From: an uncultured bacterium
GTDB taxonomy: Bacteria > Actinomycetota > Coriobacteriia > Coriobacteriales > Coriobacteriaceae
NCBI GenBank assembly: GCA_905216145.1
Contig: CAJMST010000001.1
Span: 62,001-126,000 of the forward strand
Direction: 5' to 3'
Length of the DNA: 64,000 nucleotides
Notes under the pieces: model-generated
What the model was told of the DNA's origin: nothing
Seen by the model: the letters and a program-made list of their open reading frames with translations, nothing else
Databases searched by the model: none
Part shown: in pieces, positions 50,255 to 60,781 of the stretch
Layout of the letters: each line of letters begins with the position of its first letter
How positions within the stretch are numbered: the first letter of the stretch is position 1
Program-made: the position numbers and the translations under genes

Positions 50255-50515
50255 CTATTTGGCCTTGTGGCCACGGAACGTACGAGTCGGCGCGAACTCG
50301 CCGAGCTTGTGACCAACCATGGACTCGGTAACATACACGGGCACATGCTTGCGGCCGTCGTGGACGGCGATGGTGTGACCAACCATCTCGGGGAAGATGG
50401 TGGACGCGCGGGACCAGGTCTTCACGACGTCCTTCTTGCCAGCCTCGTTCATCGCGGTGATACGCGAGAGAAGGCGAGTCTCCACGAACGGGCCCTTTTT
50501 GAGACTTCTGCTCAT
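50255..50515 (-). CDS. rpsS: 30S ribosomal protein S19
   Basis: 86 aa. MSRSLKKGPFVETRLL, KTWSRASTIFPEMVGHTIAV and GHKLGEFAPTRTFRGH are the S19 hallmarks. It lies in the small-subunit head beside S13. 14 bp to rplV. Confidence 0.97.
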   Translation of the reverse strand: MSRSLKKGPFVETRLLSRITAMNEAGKKDVVKTWSRASTIFPEMVGHTIAVHDGRKHVPVYVTESMVGHKLGEFAPTRTFRGHKAK

Positions 50516-50547
50516 AAGTGCTTTCTCCTAAAACTCGGTATCCGAAA

Positions 50548-51378
50548 TTACTTCTTACGGCGACGAATGATGTGCTGGTTCGAGACCTTCTTCTTCTTGC
50601 GCGTACGAAGGCCCTTCGTCGGCTTACCCCAGGGGGTAACGGAGGGACGACCAGAGGTGTGGTTCTTGCCCTCGCCACCGCCGTGCGGGTGGTCGACAGG
50701 GTTCATGACGGTACCGCGGACGGTCGGGCGCACGTTCATGTGACGCTTACGGCCGGCCTTGCCGATGACGATGTTGGAGTGATCGGCGTTGCCGACCTCA
50801 CCGACGGTGGCGCGGCAGGTAACGAGGATGCGGCGCATCTCGGAGGAAGGCATACGGACGATAGCGTACTTGCCCTCCTTACCCATCAGCTGGCAGGAGT
50901 TACCGGCGGAACGGGCGATAGCAGCGCCCTTGCCCGGCTGGAACTCGACGGCGTGGATGAGCGTACCGACGGGAATGTCGGCGAGGGGCAGAGCGTTGCC
51001 CGGCTTGATGTCGGCGTCAGAACCGGACATGATGGTCTGACCGACCTCGAGGCCCTTGGGGGCCAGGATGTAGCGCTTCTCACCGTCAGCGTAGTGCAGC
51101 AGAGCGATGCGAGCGGAACGGTTCGGATCGTACTCGATCGTGGCAACCTTGGCGGGCACGCCGTCCTTGTTGCGCTTGAAGTCGATCACGCGGTAACGAC
51201 GCTTCACGCCGCCGCCCTGGTGGCGGGTGGTGATGCGGCCGTTGTTGTTACGACCGGCCTTCTTGGGCAGGGGCTCGAGAAGAGACTTCTCGGGCTTGGT
51301 GCAGGTGATCTCGGAGAAATCGGAGATCGTCTGCCAACGCCTACCAGCGGAGGTCGGCTTAAGGTGCTTTACAGCCAT
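50548..51378 (-). CDS. rplB: 50S ribosomal protein L2
   Basis: 276 aa from the ATG at 51378 with GAAAGG upstream. Peptidyl-transferase-centre protein; the conserved MNPVDHPHGGGEGK block with its key His is present. Starts MAVKHLKPTSAGRR. The 179-bp gap to rplW is unusually long and contains a motif also found upstream of rplC. Confidence 0.97.
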   Translation of the reverse strand: MAVKHLKPTSAGRRWQTISDFSEITCTKPEKSLLEPLPKKAGRNNNGRITTRHQGGGVKRRYRVIDFKRNKDGVPAKVATIEYDPNRSARIALLHYADGEKRYILAPKGLEVGQTIMSGSDADIKPGNALPLADIPVGTLIHAVEFQPGKGAAIARSAGNSCQLMGKEGKYAIVRMPSSEMRRILVTCRATVGEVGNADHSNIVIGKAGRKRHMNVRPTVRGTVMNPVDHPHGGGEGKNHTSGRPSVTPWGKPTKGLRTRKKKKVSNQHIIRRRKK

Positions 51379-51458
51379 TACAATCCCTTTCAATAGGAAT
51401 CCGTTAGCCATCGCAGACAGGGATTCGAGGTTCTGCCTCGGGTGCGATGACACCGGAC

Positions 51459-51484
51459 GTATACACGGTTCCGGGCGTGTCCAT
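51459..51484. promoter_or_regulatory. conserved 26-bp motif upstream of rplB
   Basis: Matches 53324-53349 (upstream of rplC) at 23 of 26 positions. Read on the minus strand it starts ATGGACACGCCC and ends GTATAC. It lies in the enlarged rplW-rplB gap. Possibly an internal promoter or a regulatory site shared by the two. Confidence 0.45.
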
Positions 51485-51557
51485 TTTATACGCCCAAAAC
51501 CTTGAGCTCTCGCCTCCCCTATTTGGGAGGCATGAGCTCACTCAACAGCAGCGAGTC

Positions 51558-51845
51558 TTAGGCCTGGTTGCCAAAGACCTCGATGGTGTCGCCCTCGGCC
51601 AGCGTGACGATGGCCTTCTTCCAAGAACGGGTCTTGCCGGCGACATAGCGCACGCGCTTGGTCTTGGGCTTGACCGTCAGGGTGTTCACGCGAACGACCT
51701 TGACGCCGAAGATCTCCTCGACAGCGTCCTTGATCTGATACTTGTTAGCATCCTTGGCGACCTCGAACGTGTACTTGTTCAGCTCCATGCCGGAGAAGGA
51801 ACGCTCGGACACGATCGGACGGATGATGATCTCGTGGGCGGTCAT
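51558..51845 (-). CDS. rplW: 50S ribosomal protein L23
   Basis: 95 aa; docking site for trigger factor and SRP at the tunnel exit. Contains IIIRPIVSERSFSGMELNKYTFEVAKDAN in pattern and VKVVRVNTLTVKPKTKRV. Its start overlaps the end of rplD. Confidence 0.96.
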   Translation of the reverse strand: MTAHEIIIRPIVSERSFSGMELNKYTFEVAKDANKYQIKDAVEEIFGVKVVRVNTLTVKPKTKRVRYVAGKTRSWKKAIVTLAEGDTIEVFGNQA

Positions 51846-52472
51846 TTATGCAAGCACCTCCCCGAAGTGAGCGGCGATGTCGGCGGGCATCAGCACAGCG
51901 TTGTTGTTGACGAGATCGTAGGTGTTGGCCTCGTCAGCGGTGATGATGAACGTCTTGGGAATGTTGCGGAACGACAGGTAGGCGTTGACGTCCTCATCGC
52001 GAACGATGATGGTCAGACGCTTGCCCTCAAGACCGAGAGCCTTGAGCATGGCGACGGCAGCCTTGGTGGAAGGCTTCTCGAAGCCGTAGTCGTCGACGAG
52101 CACGAGCTCGCCATCGGCCAGCTTGGCGGACAGCGCGGAGCGCATAGCCAGCTTGACCTCCTTGTTGTTCATACGCTTAGCGTAGGAACGGGGCTTGGGG
52201 GCGAAGACAACGCCACCGTGACGCCACTGGGCAGCACGGATGGAACCCTGGCGGGCACGGCCGGTGCCCTTCTGACGCCAAGGCTTCTTGCCGCCACCGG
52301 AAACCTCAGAGCGACCCTTAGCAGACTGGGTGCCCTGACGCCAAGAGGCCATCTGGCACTTGACGATGTGGTGCATAACGTGGATGTTCGGCTCGATGCC
52401 GTACACCTCAGCAGCGAGCTCGGCCTCGGCGACCTTCTTGCCCTCGCTGTTCTTTACTTCAAACTTTGCCAT
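51846..52472 (-). CDS. rplD: 50S ribosomal protein L4
   Basis: 208 aa. The tunnel-loop region GGGKKPWRQKGTGRARQGS is intact, then WRHGGVVFAPKPRSYAKRMN. L4 also autoregulates the S10 operon in some bacteria. 46 bp from rplC. Confidence 0.97.
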   Translation of the reverse strand: MAKFEVKNSEGKKVAEAELAAEVYGIEPNIHVMHHIVKCQMASWRQGTQSAKGRSEVSGGGKKPWRQKGTGRARQGSIRAAQWRHGGVVFAPKPRSYAKRMNNKEVKLAMRSALSAKLADGELVLVDDYGFEKPSTKAAVAMLKALGLEGKRLTIIVRDEDVNAYLSFRNIPKTFIITADEANTYDLVNNNAVLMPADIAAHFGEVLA

Positions 52473-52518
52473 TTAAGTGTTCTCCTTGGTATGACGCTGG
52501 GCTAAATGGGCTGGGCCC

Positions 52519-53139
52519 TTAGGCCATACGGATGGCGACGAGACCATTCTTGGCACCCGGGACAGCGCCCTTGACCAAGATGAGGTTCTGCTCGGCATCG
52601 ATGCGGACAACGGAAAGGTTCTTGACGGTAACGCGCTCGTTACCCATGTGACCGGCCATCTTGACGCCCTTGAGGACGCGCGCAGGATAGGCGCACTGAC
52701 CGATAGAACCGGGGTGACGCTGGAAGTGAGAACCATGCGTCATAGGACCGCGGCGCTGACCCCAGCGCTTGATGCGACCCTGGAAGCCCTTACCCTTGGA
52801 GGTACCGATGACGTCGACCTTCTCGACATCAGCGAAATCAGCGACGGTGACGACCTCGCCGACCTTGTGCTCCTCGCCGTTCTCGACGCGGACCTCACGA
52901 AGGAAGCGAACAGGCTCGACGCCAGCCTTGGCGAAGTGACCAGCCATGGGCTTGTTCACGTTCTTGGCCTTGATGTCGCCGAAACCGATCTGGACGGCGT
53001 CATAGCCGTCGGTTGCCTGAGTTTTAACCTGCGAGACAGCGCAGGGGCCAGCCTGGATGACCGTGACGGGAACGACGTTGTCGTCCTCGTCCCAAACCTG
53101 GGTCATGCCAATCTTGCGGCCGAGAATCATGCTGATCAA
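52519..53139 (-). CDS. rplC: 50S ribosomal protein L3
   Basis: 206 aa starting MISMILGRKIGMTQVWDED. A TTG start at 53139 is preferred because homologues usually carry three residues before the I-L-G; an ATG at 53130 is possible. The Q-containing loop GQRRGPMTHGSHFQRHPGS is present. It is the first gene of this ribosomal half-operon; rpsJ, usually just upstream, is not found in the 448 bp before the next gene. Confidence 0.95.
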   Translation of the reverse strand: MISMILGRKIGMTQVWDEDDNVVPVTVIQAGPCAVSQVKTQATDGYDAVQIGFGDIKAKNVNKPMAGHFAKAGVEPVRFLREVRVENGEEHKVGEVVTVADFADVEKVDVIGTSKGKGFQGRIKRWGQRRGPMTHGSHFQRHPGSIGQCAYPARVLKGVKMAGHMGNERVTVKNLSVVRIDAEQNLILVKGAVPGAKNGLVAIRMA

Positions 53140-53323
53140 GATATGATCCCAACTCTCGCGTGGTCTTGGGACAATGCGTACACCACCGAGCGTACGCCCC
53201 TAGAGGACCACTACTTATACGACGTGCTCCCCAGCCTTGTATTGCGTCCGGACTACCTGACAACCCTATTAAGCAGGCATTTTGTCCAGCCAGAATACTC
53301 CCCTGGTTTCACACAGCTGTTTA

Positions 53324-53349
53324 GTATACACGGCTGCGGGCGTATCCAT
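53324..53349. promoter_or_regulatory. conserved 26-bp motif upstream of rplC
   Basis: 23/26 match to 51459-51484. On the minus strand it ends GTGTATACT, similar to an extended -10 box, and lies about 185 bp before rplC. It may belong to the promoter or leader of the rplC operon. Confidence 0.45.
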
Positions 53350-53406
53350 CGAGATTCATATTTCACTCACATTGTTTACGCAGGTAAAGTGCGTGGAGTC
53401 GCCTGG

Positions 53407-53543
53407 GCTTGGCAGAGGGGCGGCGAAATATATTAAGTTTGCTGCTCTACAGTCCTGCGCAAGACGGAAAGCACATTAAGTGCTTTCCTTTGCGTGCGGA
53501 ACTCGCGACAAACTTAATATATTTCGCCGCCCCTCTGCCAAGC
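53407..53543. repeat. 137-bp element with perfect 34-bp inverted repeat
   Basis: The arms 53407-53440 and 53510-53543 are exact reverse complements. They start GCTTGGCAGAGGGGCGGCGA and end in an AT-rich ATATTAAGTTT. Weaker pairing continues outward about 15 bp. The 69-bp loop has its own hairpin, GGAAAGCAC/GTGCTTTCC (53466-53488). It lies between the rplC leader and the phosphatase gene. Compatible with a MITE, a fold-back RNA or a boundary element. Confidence 0.8.
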
Positions 53544-53587
53544 TCGGGAGACGACACGTTGATGTCTGCTTAACTCTGCTCGCTCAG

Positions 53588-54208
53588 CTAATTACTTTGT
53601 TGGGGATCCACAATTTGTTGCAAGGTGAACTTGCATTGGGGCGTATCGTCCTCTTCTCGCGTATCGTCAAAATCGAAGACCATGATAGCGCAGTTGGGGA
53701 GTTTTGCTGGGAGCTCGAAGCCCTCTGGGGCTGCAGCCTTGATGAATTGGCGACTGGCGCTGCCGTGGCTTACTGCTAGGAGGGTTTCTATGCCCTCGGC
53801 GCCCATGATATTGGTGAGGGTGTCTACCATGCGCTCTTGCAGCGCGCGGCTTCCTTCTCCTCCGAAGGGGACCAGGTCCTCGCCCGGATCCCAGACGTCG
53901 GTGGGCAGCGCGTCGTGCGGGCCTTCCTCGAAGGTGCCGTAGCAGCGCTCGATGATGCCTTTGCAGGGCTCGGCTGCTGCGTCTGCGCCGAGGAGTTCGG
54001 TTGCGACGAGCTGAGCTGTGTCCATGGCTCGACCCAAAGGCGACGAGACTACTTTGTCGGGGACAACGCCGTGGGCCTTTAGCCATGCGGCTGCTGTCTG
54101 TGCCTGATGACGGCCCAGATCGGTGAGCGGTGAATCGCAGCGACCCTGGACGAGCTTTTTAACGTTGAATTCTGTCTGGCCGTGGCGGAGTAGATATAGA
54201 CGCTTCAT
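53588..54208 (-). CDS. histidine phosphatase family protein (phosphoglycerate-mutase-like)
   Basis: 206 aa. The catalytic RHG motif is in MKRLYLLRHGQTEFNVKKL. The second His is in LLAVSHGSASRQFI and the acidic residue in IERCYGTFEEG. This broad family includes cofactor-dependent mutases and small-molecule phosphatases such as CobC; the substrate is not predictable. Confidence 0.85.
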   Translation of the reverse strand: MKRLYLLRHGQTEFNVKKLVQGRCDSPLTDLGRHQAQTAAAWLKAHGVVPDKVVSSPLGRAMDTAQLVATELLGADAAAEPCKGIIERCYGTFEEGPHDALPTDVWDPGEDLVPFGGEGSRALQERMVDTLTNIMGAEGIETLLAVSHGSASRQFIKAAAPEGFELPAKLPNCAIMVFDFDDTREEDDTPQCKFTLQQIVDPQQSN

Positions 54209-54247
54209 GCTCTCCCCTTCTATATAACTAGCTTTATCGGCGCGGCT

Positions 54248-55408
54248 CTACTCGTGGGTATGGCCTACATAGTCTTCGTCGATCGTGATCTTGGCAATCG
54301 ACTTGGGATATTCGGATTCGACACGTTTCGCCAGCGCGTGCTTTAAGTCTTCGGCACTCATCTGCAGATCCGAGGGACGCACGCAGTCAAAGATCACGTT
54401 GGTGTGCGTGGGGCCCGGCACACAGCGCAAATCATGAATCGAAAGGCGGCTATCGATCTCTTGAGCCATAGCGTTGATGCGCAAGCGCATGCTCGCCACC
54501 TTTGGATCGTCGGTCACGATGGGGTCGTAGTGAAGTGTGACAATCATGCCGTCTTCGTTCCTAAACGACTGCTCGATGTTATCGAGCGTGTCGTGACTTT
54601 CCAGCGGGCTGGCCTCGGCTGCCATCTCGGCGTGAGCGCTTGCGAACTTCCTGCCCGGGCCGTAGTCGTGAACCATCAAATCGTGAACTCCCAAAACGCC
54701 GGGATAGCTCATGATCTTGTCTCGAATGTGCTTGACCAGCTTAGGATCGGGCGACTGACCCAAAAGCGGGCTCACCGTATCTTGAATAAGTTCAAAGCCG
54801 CTCCAGCCAATATAGGCGCCAACGGCAAGGCCAACCCATGCGTCAAGATTGATGTGCGTCACCTGCGAAACAATTGCACATGCCAGCACGGCGCCTGTGG
54901 CAAGAACATCGTTCTTGGAATCCTGGGCAGTCGCATGCAGTGTCTCGGACTCGATACGGTCGCCGAGCTTTTGGTTGAGCGCCGCCATCCACAGCTTAAC
55001 AACCATCGAAAGCGCCAGGACTGCCACCAGGGCAAGCGAGAACTCGACAGGTTCGGGGTGGATGATACGCTCAAACGAGGACTTCACCAGTTCAAGGCCA
55101 ATGAGAAGCACGAGCGCCGCCACGACAAGACCCGAGAGGTACTCGTAGCGACCATGGCCGTATGGATGCTCGGGGTCGGCGGGCTTGCTCGCCAGCTTAA
55201 AGCCCAGCACGCTCACGATATTCGAGCTGGCATCGGACAGGTTGTTCATGGCATCCGCCACAATCGAAACCGATCCCGAAACCACACCGATTGCGCCCTT
55301 CGCAGCACAAAGCGCCACATTGGCGACAATACACACCATGCCCGCTAACGTGCCCACACGCGCACGATCGCCCTGCGCGCGCTTAACTATCCACTCGACC
55401 ATCTGCAT
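54248..55408 (-). CDS. cation diffusion facilitator family transporter
   Basis: 386 aa, about six transmembrane helices. The zinc-site features are SIVADAMNNLSDASSNIVS (D/N-D motif in helix 2) and HPYGHGRYEYLSGL. A second motif block, HINLDAWVGLAVGAYIGWSG, is in helix 5. The C-terminal cytoplasmic domain (about 210-300) has HDLMVHDYGPGRKFASAHAE. It carries an extra C-terminal portion of about 80 residues. It exports zinc, iron or manganese. Confidence 0.88.
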   Translation of the reverse strand: MQMVEWIVKRAQGDRARVGTLAGMVCIVANVALCAAKGAIGVVSGSVSIVADAMNNLSDASSNIVSVLGFKLASKPADPEHPYGHGRYEYLSGLVVAALVLLIGLELVKSSFERIIHPEPVEFSLALVAVLALSMVVKLWMAALNQKLGDRIESETLHATAQDSKNDVLATGAVLACAIVSQVTHINLDAWVGLAVGAYIGWSGFELIQDTVSPLLGQSPDPKLVKHIRDKIMSYPGVLGVHDLMVHDYGPGRKFASAHAEMAAEASPLESHDTLDNIEQSFRNEDGMIVTLHYDPIVTDDPKVASMRLRINAMAQEIDSRLSIHDLRCVPGPTHTNVIFDCVRPSDLQMSAEDLKHALAKRVESEYPKSIAKITIDEDYVGHTHE

Positions 55409-55552
55409 CCGCCCCCACGGTACTACCTATATATCTATTGCTCAAACGGATTGTAGTGTAGCCACTTTGTCTCCCAGATACAAAGAGGCCGCAGCCCGCA
55501 CGGGCCACGGCCTTGGAGCATGACAAAAGAATCGTCCTTTTGTCGCACAGGT

Positions 55553-56767
55553 TTATGCGCTTACTTCAGCAGCGCTCGCCACTGTTTCGGGTGAATCGGC
55601 CCCGTCTTCTGCCGCCTGTCCCTGCGCCGGCACCACGCCAAAGCAGTAGCTCAGCGCCGCAGACACCGCAAATGCCACACCGCCGGCAACGCAGCACCAC
55701 AGCAGGTTCGAGATGCCGCCCGTGGCAAAGCCAATGACCATAAGGACATTCGTCATGCCGATGGTATAGGCCGTAACGTGGCCCACGGCCGCAACAAGGC
55801 CTCCGACGGCGCCGCCAATGGCCATGTACGTCAGGCACCTGCCATATTTAAAGCCGCAACCGTACAGCGCCGGCTCGCTTACGCCGCCAAGAATACCCGA
55901 GATTGAATAGCCCAGCATGAGTGCCTTCTCGTCCTTATCCGCAACGCGGAGCGACGCGCCAAAGGGCATGCCCCAAACGGCGAACGTCGCCATCGTCGCG
56001 GCGATCAGGATGCACGAATCCGTTCCCACACTCATAAACTGAGCATAGGCAAGCGATAGGACAACGTTGCTGACGCCTGCAATCTTAAGAAACTCCCAAC
56101 CCGCGGCAAGCCCCATGAGCGTGAGCAGCGACACGATGCCACCGGAATTGCCAAGCATAAACATAAGCTGGCCCAACAGCATGCCCAGATAGCTGCCCGC
56201 CGGCGCCGTAATGCACAGCGAAACCGGAACCATGACAAGCATGGTTGCAAACGGAACGAACGAAAACGCCACGGCCTTAGGGATAACGCGCTTAAAGAAA
56301 CACTCCACTCGCCATAGCACGGGCACCGAGATGAGAACCGGAATAACAGTCGTCGTGTAATCGTTGACCGGCGCGGGAAGCAGACCATACACGGAAGTCA
56401 TCGATGCCCCCGTCGTCGATGCGGCATCGACGAGCTTGAGCAGATCGGGCGCAATCAATACGCCGCCCAGCATCATACCCAGCTGCTCCGAGCAACCGAG
56501 CTGGCGGGCGGCCGCCCAACCAAGATAGATGGGCAAAAAGTAGTAGCCGGCGTTATAGAGCCAACTGTAGAACAGGCGATAGATTTCGGAATCGGCAGAC
56601 CACAGGCCCAGCATGCCTTCGCCCATAATGACGGCGACGGTGCGGAACAACGCCGCGCAGACAATAAACGGCAACGCCGACATCATGCTTTTGGACAGAT
56701 AGTCCACCACGGCCATGGCGTTTGATGAAACCGTCGTTGCAAACGTGGTGTTAGAAACTTGTGACAT
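55553..56767 (-). CDS. PTS EIIC component, beta-glucoside/sucrose type
   Basis: 404 aa from the ATG at 56767 (AAAGG upstream). Multi-pass membrane protein with the EIIC signature GVSEPALYGCGF (equivalent of GITEPALYG) and GTDSCILIAATMATFAVWG. No EIIB or EIIA domain is fused or adjacent, so this is an orphan EIIC that would depend on components elsewhere. The sugar is not predictable. Confidence 0.75.
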   Translation of the reverse strand: MSQVSNTTFATTVSSNAMAVVDYLSKSMMSALPFIVCAALFRTVAVIMGEGMLGLWSADSEIYRLFYSWLYNAGYYFLPIYLGWAAARQLGCSEQLGMMLGGVLIAPDLLKLVDAASTTGASMTSVYGLLPAPVNDYTTTVIPVLISVPVLWRVECFFKRVIPKAVAFSFVPFATMLVMVPVSLCITAPAGSYLGMLLGQLMFMLGNSGGIVSLLTLMGLAAGWEFLKIAGVSNVVLSLAYAQFMSVGTDSCILIAATMATFAVWGMPFGASLRVADKDEKALMLGYSISGILGGVSEPALYGCGFKYGRCLTYMAIGGAVGGLVAAVGHVTAYTIGMTNVLMVIGFATGGISNLLWCCVAGGVAFAVSAALSYCFGVVPAQGQAAEDGADSPETVASAAEVSA

Positions 56768-56807
56768 GGAACGCCTTTCCCAATGTGACATGCGGGCTGC
56801 CCCTTTG

Positions 56808-58518
56808 TCACATCGTGCGGTACTGACCGATTGCGCGGTACTTTTCGTAGCGGAGGTTTGTGAGGGTCGCGTCGTCGAGCTGCCCAAGCGCATCGAAGGC
56901 ATCAAATGCCGAGGACATGACGGCACCGGCGATCTCCTCATGCGACAGGCCCTTATCGTCAACAATGCCGTCAATGATGCCGAGCGCCAGCAGATCGGGG
57001 GCCGTGAGCTTAAGCGCCTCGGCGGCCTCATTCGCGCGCTCGGTATCCTTCCACAGGATCGACGCACAGGCCTCGGGGCTCACGACCGAATAGGCCGAGC
57101 TCGAGAGCATCAGGATGCGGTCGGCCACGGACAGCGCCAGCGCGCCACCAGAGCCGCCCTCGCCTGTCACCACCGAGACAATCGGCGTCTTAAGGCCGCT
57201 CATCTCCATGAGGTTCTGGGCAATCGCCTCACCCTGGCCGCGTTCCTCGGCACCGATGCCGCAAAACGCGCCCGAAGTATCGACCAGGCACAGAACCGGT
57301 CGACCAAACTTTTCGGCCTGGCGCATCAGGCGACGCGCTTTGCGGTAGCCCTCGGGATGTGCCATACCAAAGTTGCGACGCATGCGCTCTTTGGTCGTGC
57401 TGCCGCGCTCGATGGCGATGACCGTTACGGGGCGTCCGTCTTTCCAGCCAATGCCAGCCACCACAGCAGCGTCGTCGCCAAAGTAGCGGTCGCCGTGCAG
57501 CTCCACAAATCCATCCAGGCCCAGCGAGATCATCTCGCCTGCCGTGGCGCGATCTGCCGAGCGGGTCTGCTTGACAATCTCGAGCGCGGTTTTTGGTGCG
57601 GCCGAGCGCTTGAACAAGTGTCCCAGCTTTTTGCCGCGGCGACCCGTATGCACGATCTCATGCGGTGCCCCCAGGCCGGGCGCGTGCCCTTCGTGCAGCG
57701 CCAGCAGCTCGCCTACCGTGAGCGCAATCTCGCCACGCGGAACAACGGCATCGCAAAAGCCGTGCTCCAGCAAAAACTCGGAGCGCTGGAATCCCTTGGG
57801 CAGGCGCTTGTGCATGTTCTGCTCGATCACGCGCGGGCCGGCAAATGCCGTCAGGGCATCGGGCTCGGCCAGGATAATATCGCCCTCCATGGCAAAGCTC
57901 GCGGTTACGCCTCCGGTCGTGGGGTCAGTGAGCACCGTGATATACAGGCCGCCCGCCTCGCTATGGCGCCTAACCGCCGCAGAGATTTTGGCCATCTGCA
58001 TGAGCGAGGTCACGCCCTCCTGCATGCGGGCGCCACCCGATACGGTAAAGCCAACGACCGGCAGTCCCAGCTCGGTCGCACGCTCAAATGTGCGGCAGAT
58101 CTTCTCGCCCACCACGGAACCCATCGAGCCCATCATAAAGTTGGCGTCCATAAAGAAGAGCGCCGTATCGCAACCGCAGATTTTGCCCTTGCCGCACACA
58201 ACGGCATCGCGCTCGCCCGAACGTTCGCTCACGCTCTTGAGCTTGTCGGCATAGCCGGGAAACGAAAGGAAGTCCTCCGGCGCCAGACTGGCATCCCATT
58301 CCTCAAACGTGCCCTCGTCAATCGTCATGCGCATGCGGTCGCGCCCGCTCACGCGAAAGTGTTTGCCGCAACGAGGGCAGACCTCGAGGTTGTCGTGCAG
58401 GCGCGCCTCATCGATCACGCGGCGGCACTCCGGGCACTTGATAAACACGTGGCGCGCGGGAAACTCGGCGCACGATTCGGTCATCGGTCCCTCGAGGACG
58501 TTGACCGTCTTCGCTTTT

Positions 58519-58532
<14 letters not shown>
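56808..58532 (-). CDS. accDA: fused acetyl-CoA carboxylase carboxyltransferase beta and alpha
   Basis: 574 aa. The N-terminal AccD zinc finger has Cys33, 36, 52, 55 (IKCPECRR, VCPRCGKHF). The beta half has GGARMQEGVTSLMQMAKIS and the alpha half has GGSGGALALSVADRILM. Fusion into one chain is seen in a few lineages. The start overlaps the accC stop region; GGGG lies 7 nt before the ATG at 58532. It is the last gene of the fatty-acid operon and transfers CO2 from biotin to acetyl-CoA. Confidence 0.92.
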
Positions 58533-59862
<1,330 letters not shown>

Positions 59863-59872
59863 GAAGCCTTCC

Positions 59873-60295
59873 TTAACTTTCGTGCATGAGTGCAAAAGAC
59901 ATATCGGCGCGGCAGCAAACCTCACCGTTGACGCTCGCAGTACCCGTCGCAAAGCGGAACGGCCCGCGCGCACGCGTGATGGTGCACACCAGATCAACCG
60001 TGTCGCCCGGGCGCACCGGACGCTTAAAGCGCACCTTGTCCAGACTCGTGTAGAACGGCGTCGCGCCGCGCGCTTCCTCATCGCCCATCAGCAGCACGCA
60101 ACAGTTTTGGGCGAGCATCTCGCACTGAATCACGCCGGGGACCACCGGGTTTCCCGGAAAATGCCCCTGCAAAAAGTACTCGTCACCCGTAATCGTGATC
60201 TTGCCGTGGGCCTCGTCGCCCACCAGCTCGGCTTCGTCGAGCAAAAGCATCGGCTCGCGATGCGGCAACAGCTTCTTGAGCTCTTCTTTGTTCAT
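59873..60295 (-). CDS. fabZ: 3-hydroxyacyl-ACP dehydratase FabZ
   Basis: 140 aa from the ATG at 60295 (AGGTG upstream). Hot-dog fold with the catalytic pair His45 and Glu59 in FLQGHFPGNPVVPGVIQCEM. N-terminal LLPHREPMLLLD is typical. Lies between accB and accC. Confidence 0.94.
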   Translation of the reverse strand: MNKEELKKLLPHREPMLLLDEAELVGDEAHGKITITGDEYFLQGHFPGNPVVPGVIQCEMLAQNCCVLLMGDEEARGATPFYTSLDKVRFKRPVRPGDTVDLVCTITRARGPFRFATGTASVNGEVCCRADMSFALMHES

Positions 60296-60304
60296 GGATA
60301 TCAC

Positions 60305-60778
60305 CTATCCGATTCTCATGAGGCAGCTGCCAAACTCCACGAGGTCGCCGTCGGCCACGCAGATCTCGAGCACCTCGCCGTCTGCCTCGGCCGTCACCTC
60401 GTTGAGAACCTTCATGGCCTCGATGATGCAGAGGGTCTCGCCGGCCTTGACCTTAGAGCCCACGTGCACAAACGGCTCGTCGCCCGGCGCCGGGGCAGCA
60501 TAGAAAACACCGACCATGGGAGCGGTCACCTCGGTGCCCTTGGGCTCCGGTGCGGCGGCAGGTGTCTGCGCGGCGGGCTCCGGTGCGGCAGGCGCGACTG
60601 TGGGAGCTGCAACTGGAGCGGCCATAGCGCTCGGCATGGGCATGGGCACGGCAACCGGCTGTGCGGCGCTCGCGCGCTCGAGTTCGACCGCGGTGCCATC
60701 GGGCTCCTCAACGCGTACGCGCGTGAGGCCGCGGTCCTCCATAACATCGGCTATCTCGGCAAGTCTTTTGGAATCCAT
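60305..60778 (-). CDS. accB: biotin carboxyl carrier protein of acetyl-CoA carboxylase
   Basis: 157 aa. The biotinyl-lysine is Lys123 in the conserved EAMKV motif. A Pro/Ala-rich linker (about 36-80) separates the N-terminal part from the biotinyl domain, as in typical BCCP. Only 3 bp separates it from the end of fabF. Confidence 0.95.
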   Translation of the reverse strand: MDSKRLAEIADVMEDRGLTRVRVEEPDGTAVELERASAAQPVAVPMPMPSAMAAPVAAPTVAPAAPEPAAQTPAAAPEPKGTEVTAPMVGVFYAAPAPGDEPFVHVGSKVKAGETLCIIEAMKVLNEVTAEADGEVLEICVADGDLVEFGSCLMRIG

Positions 60779-60781
60779 GCT

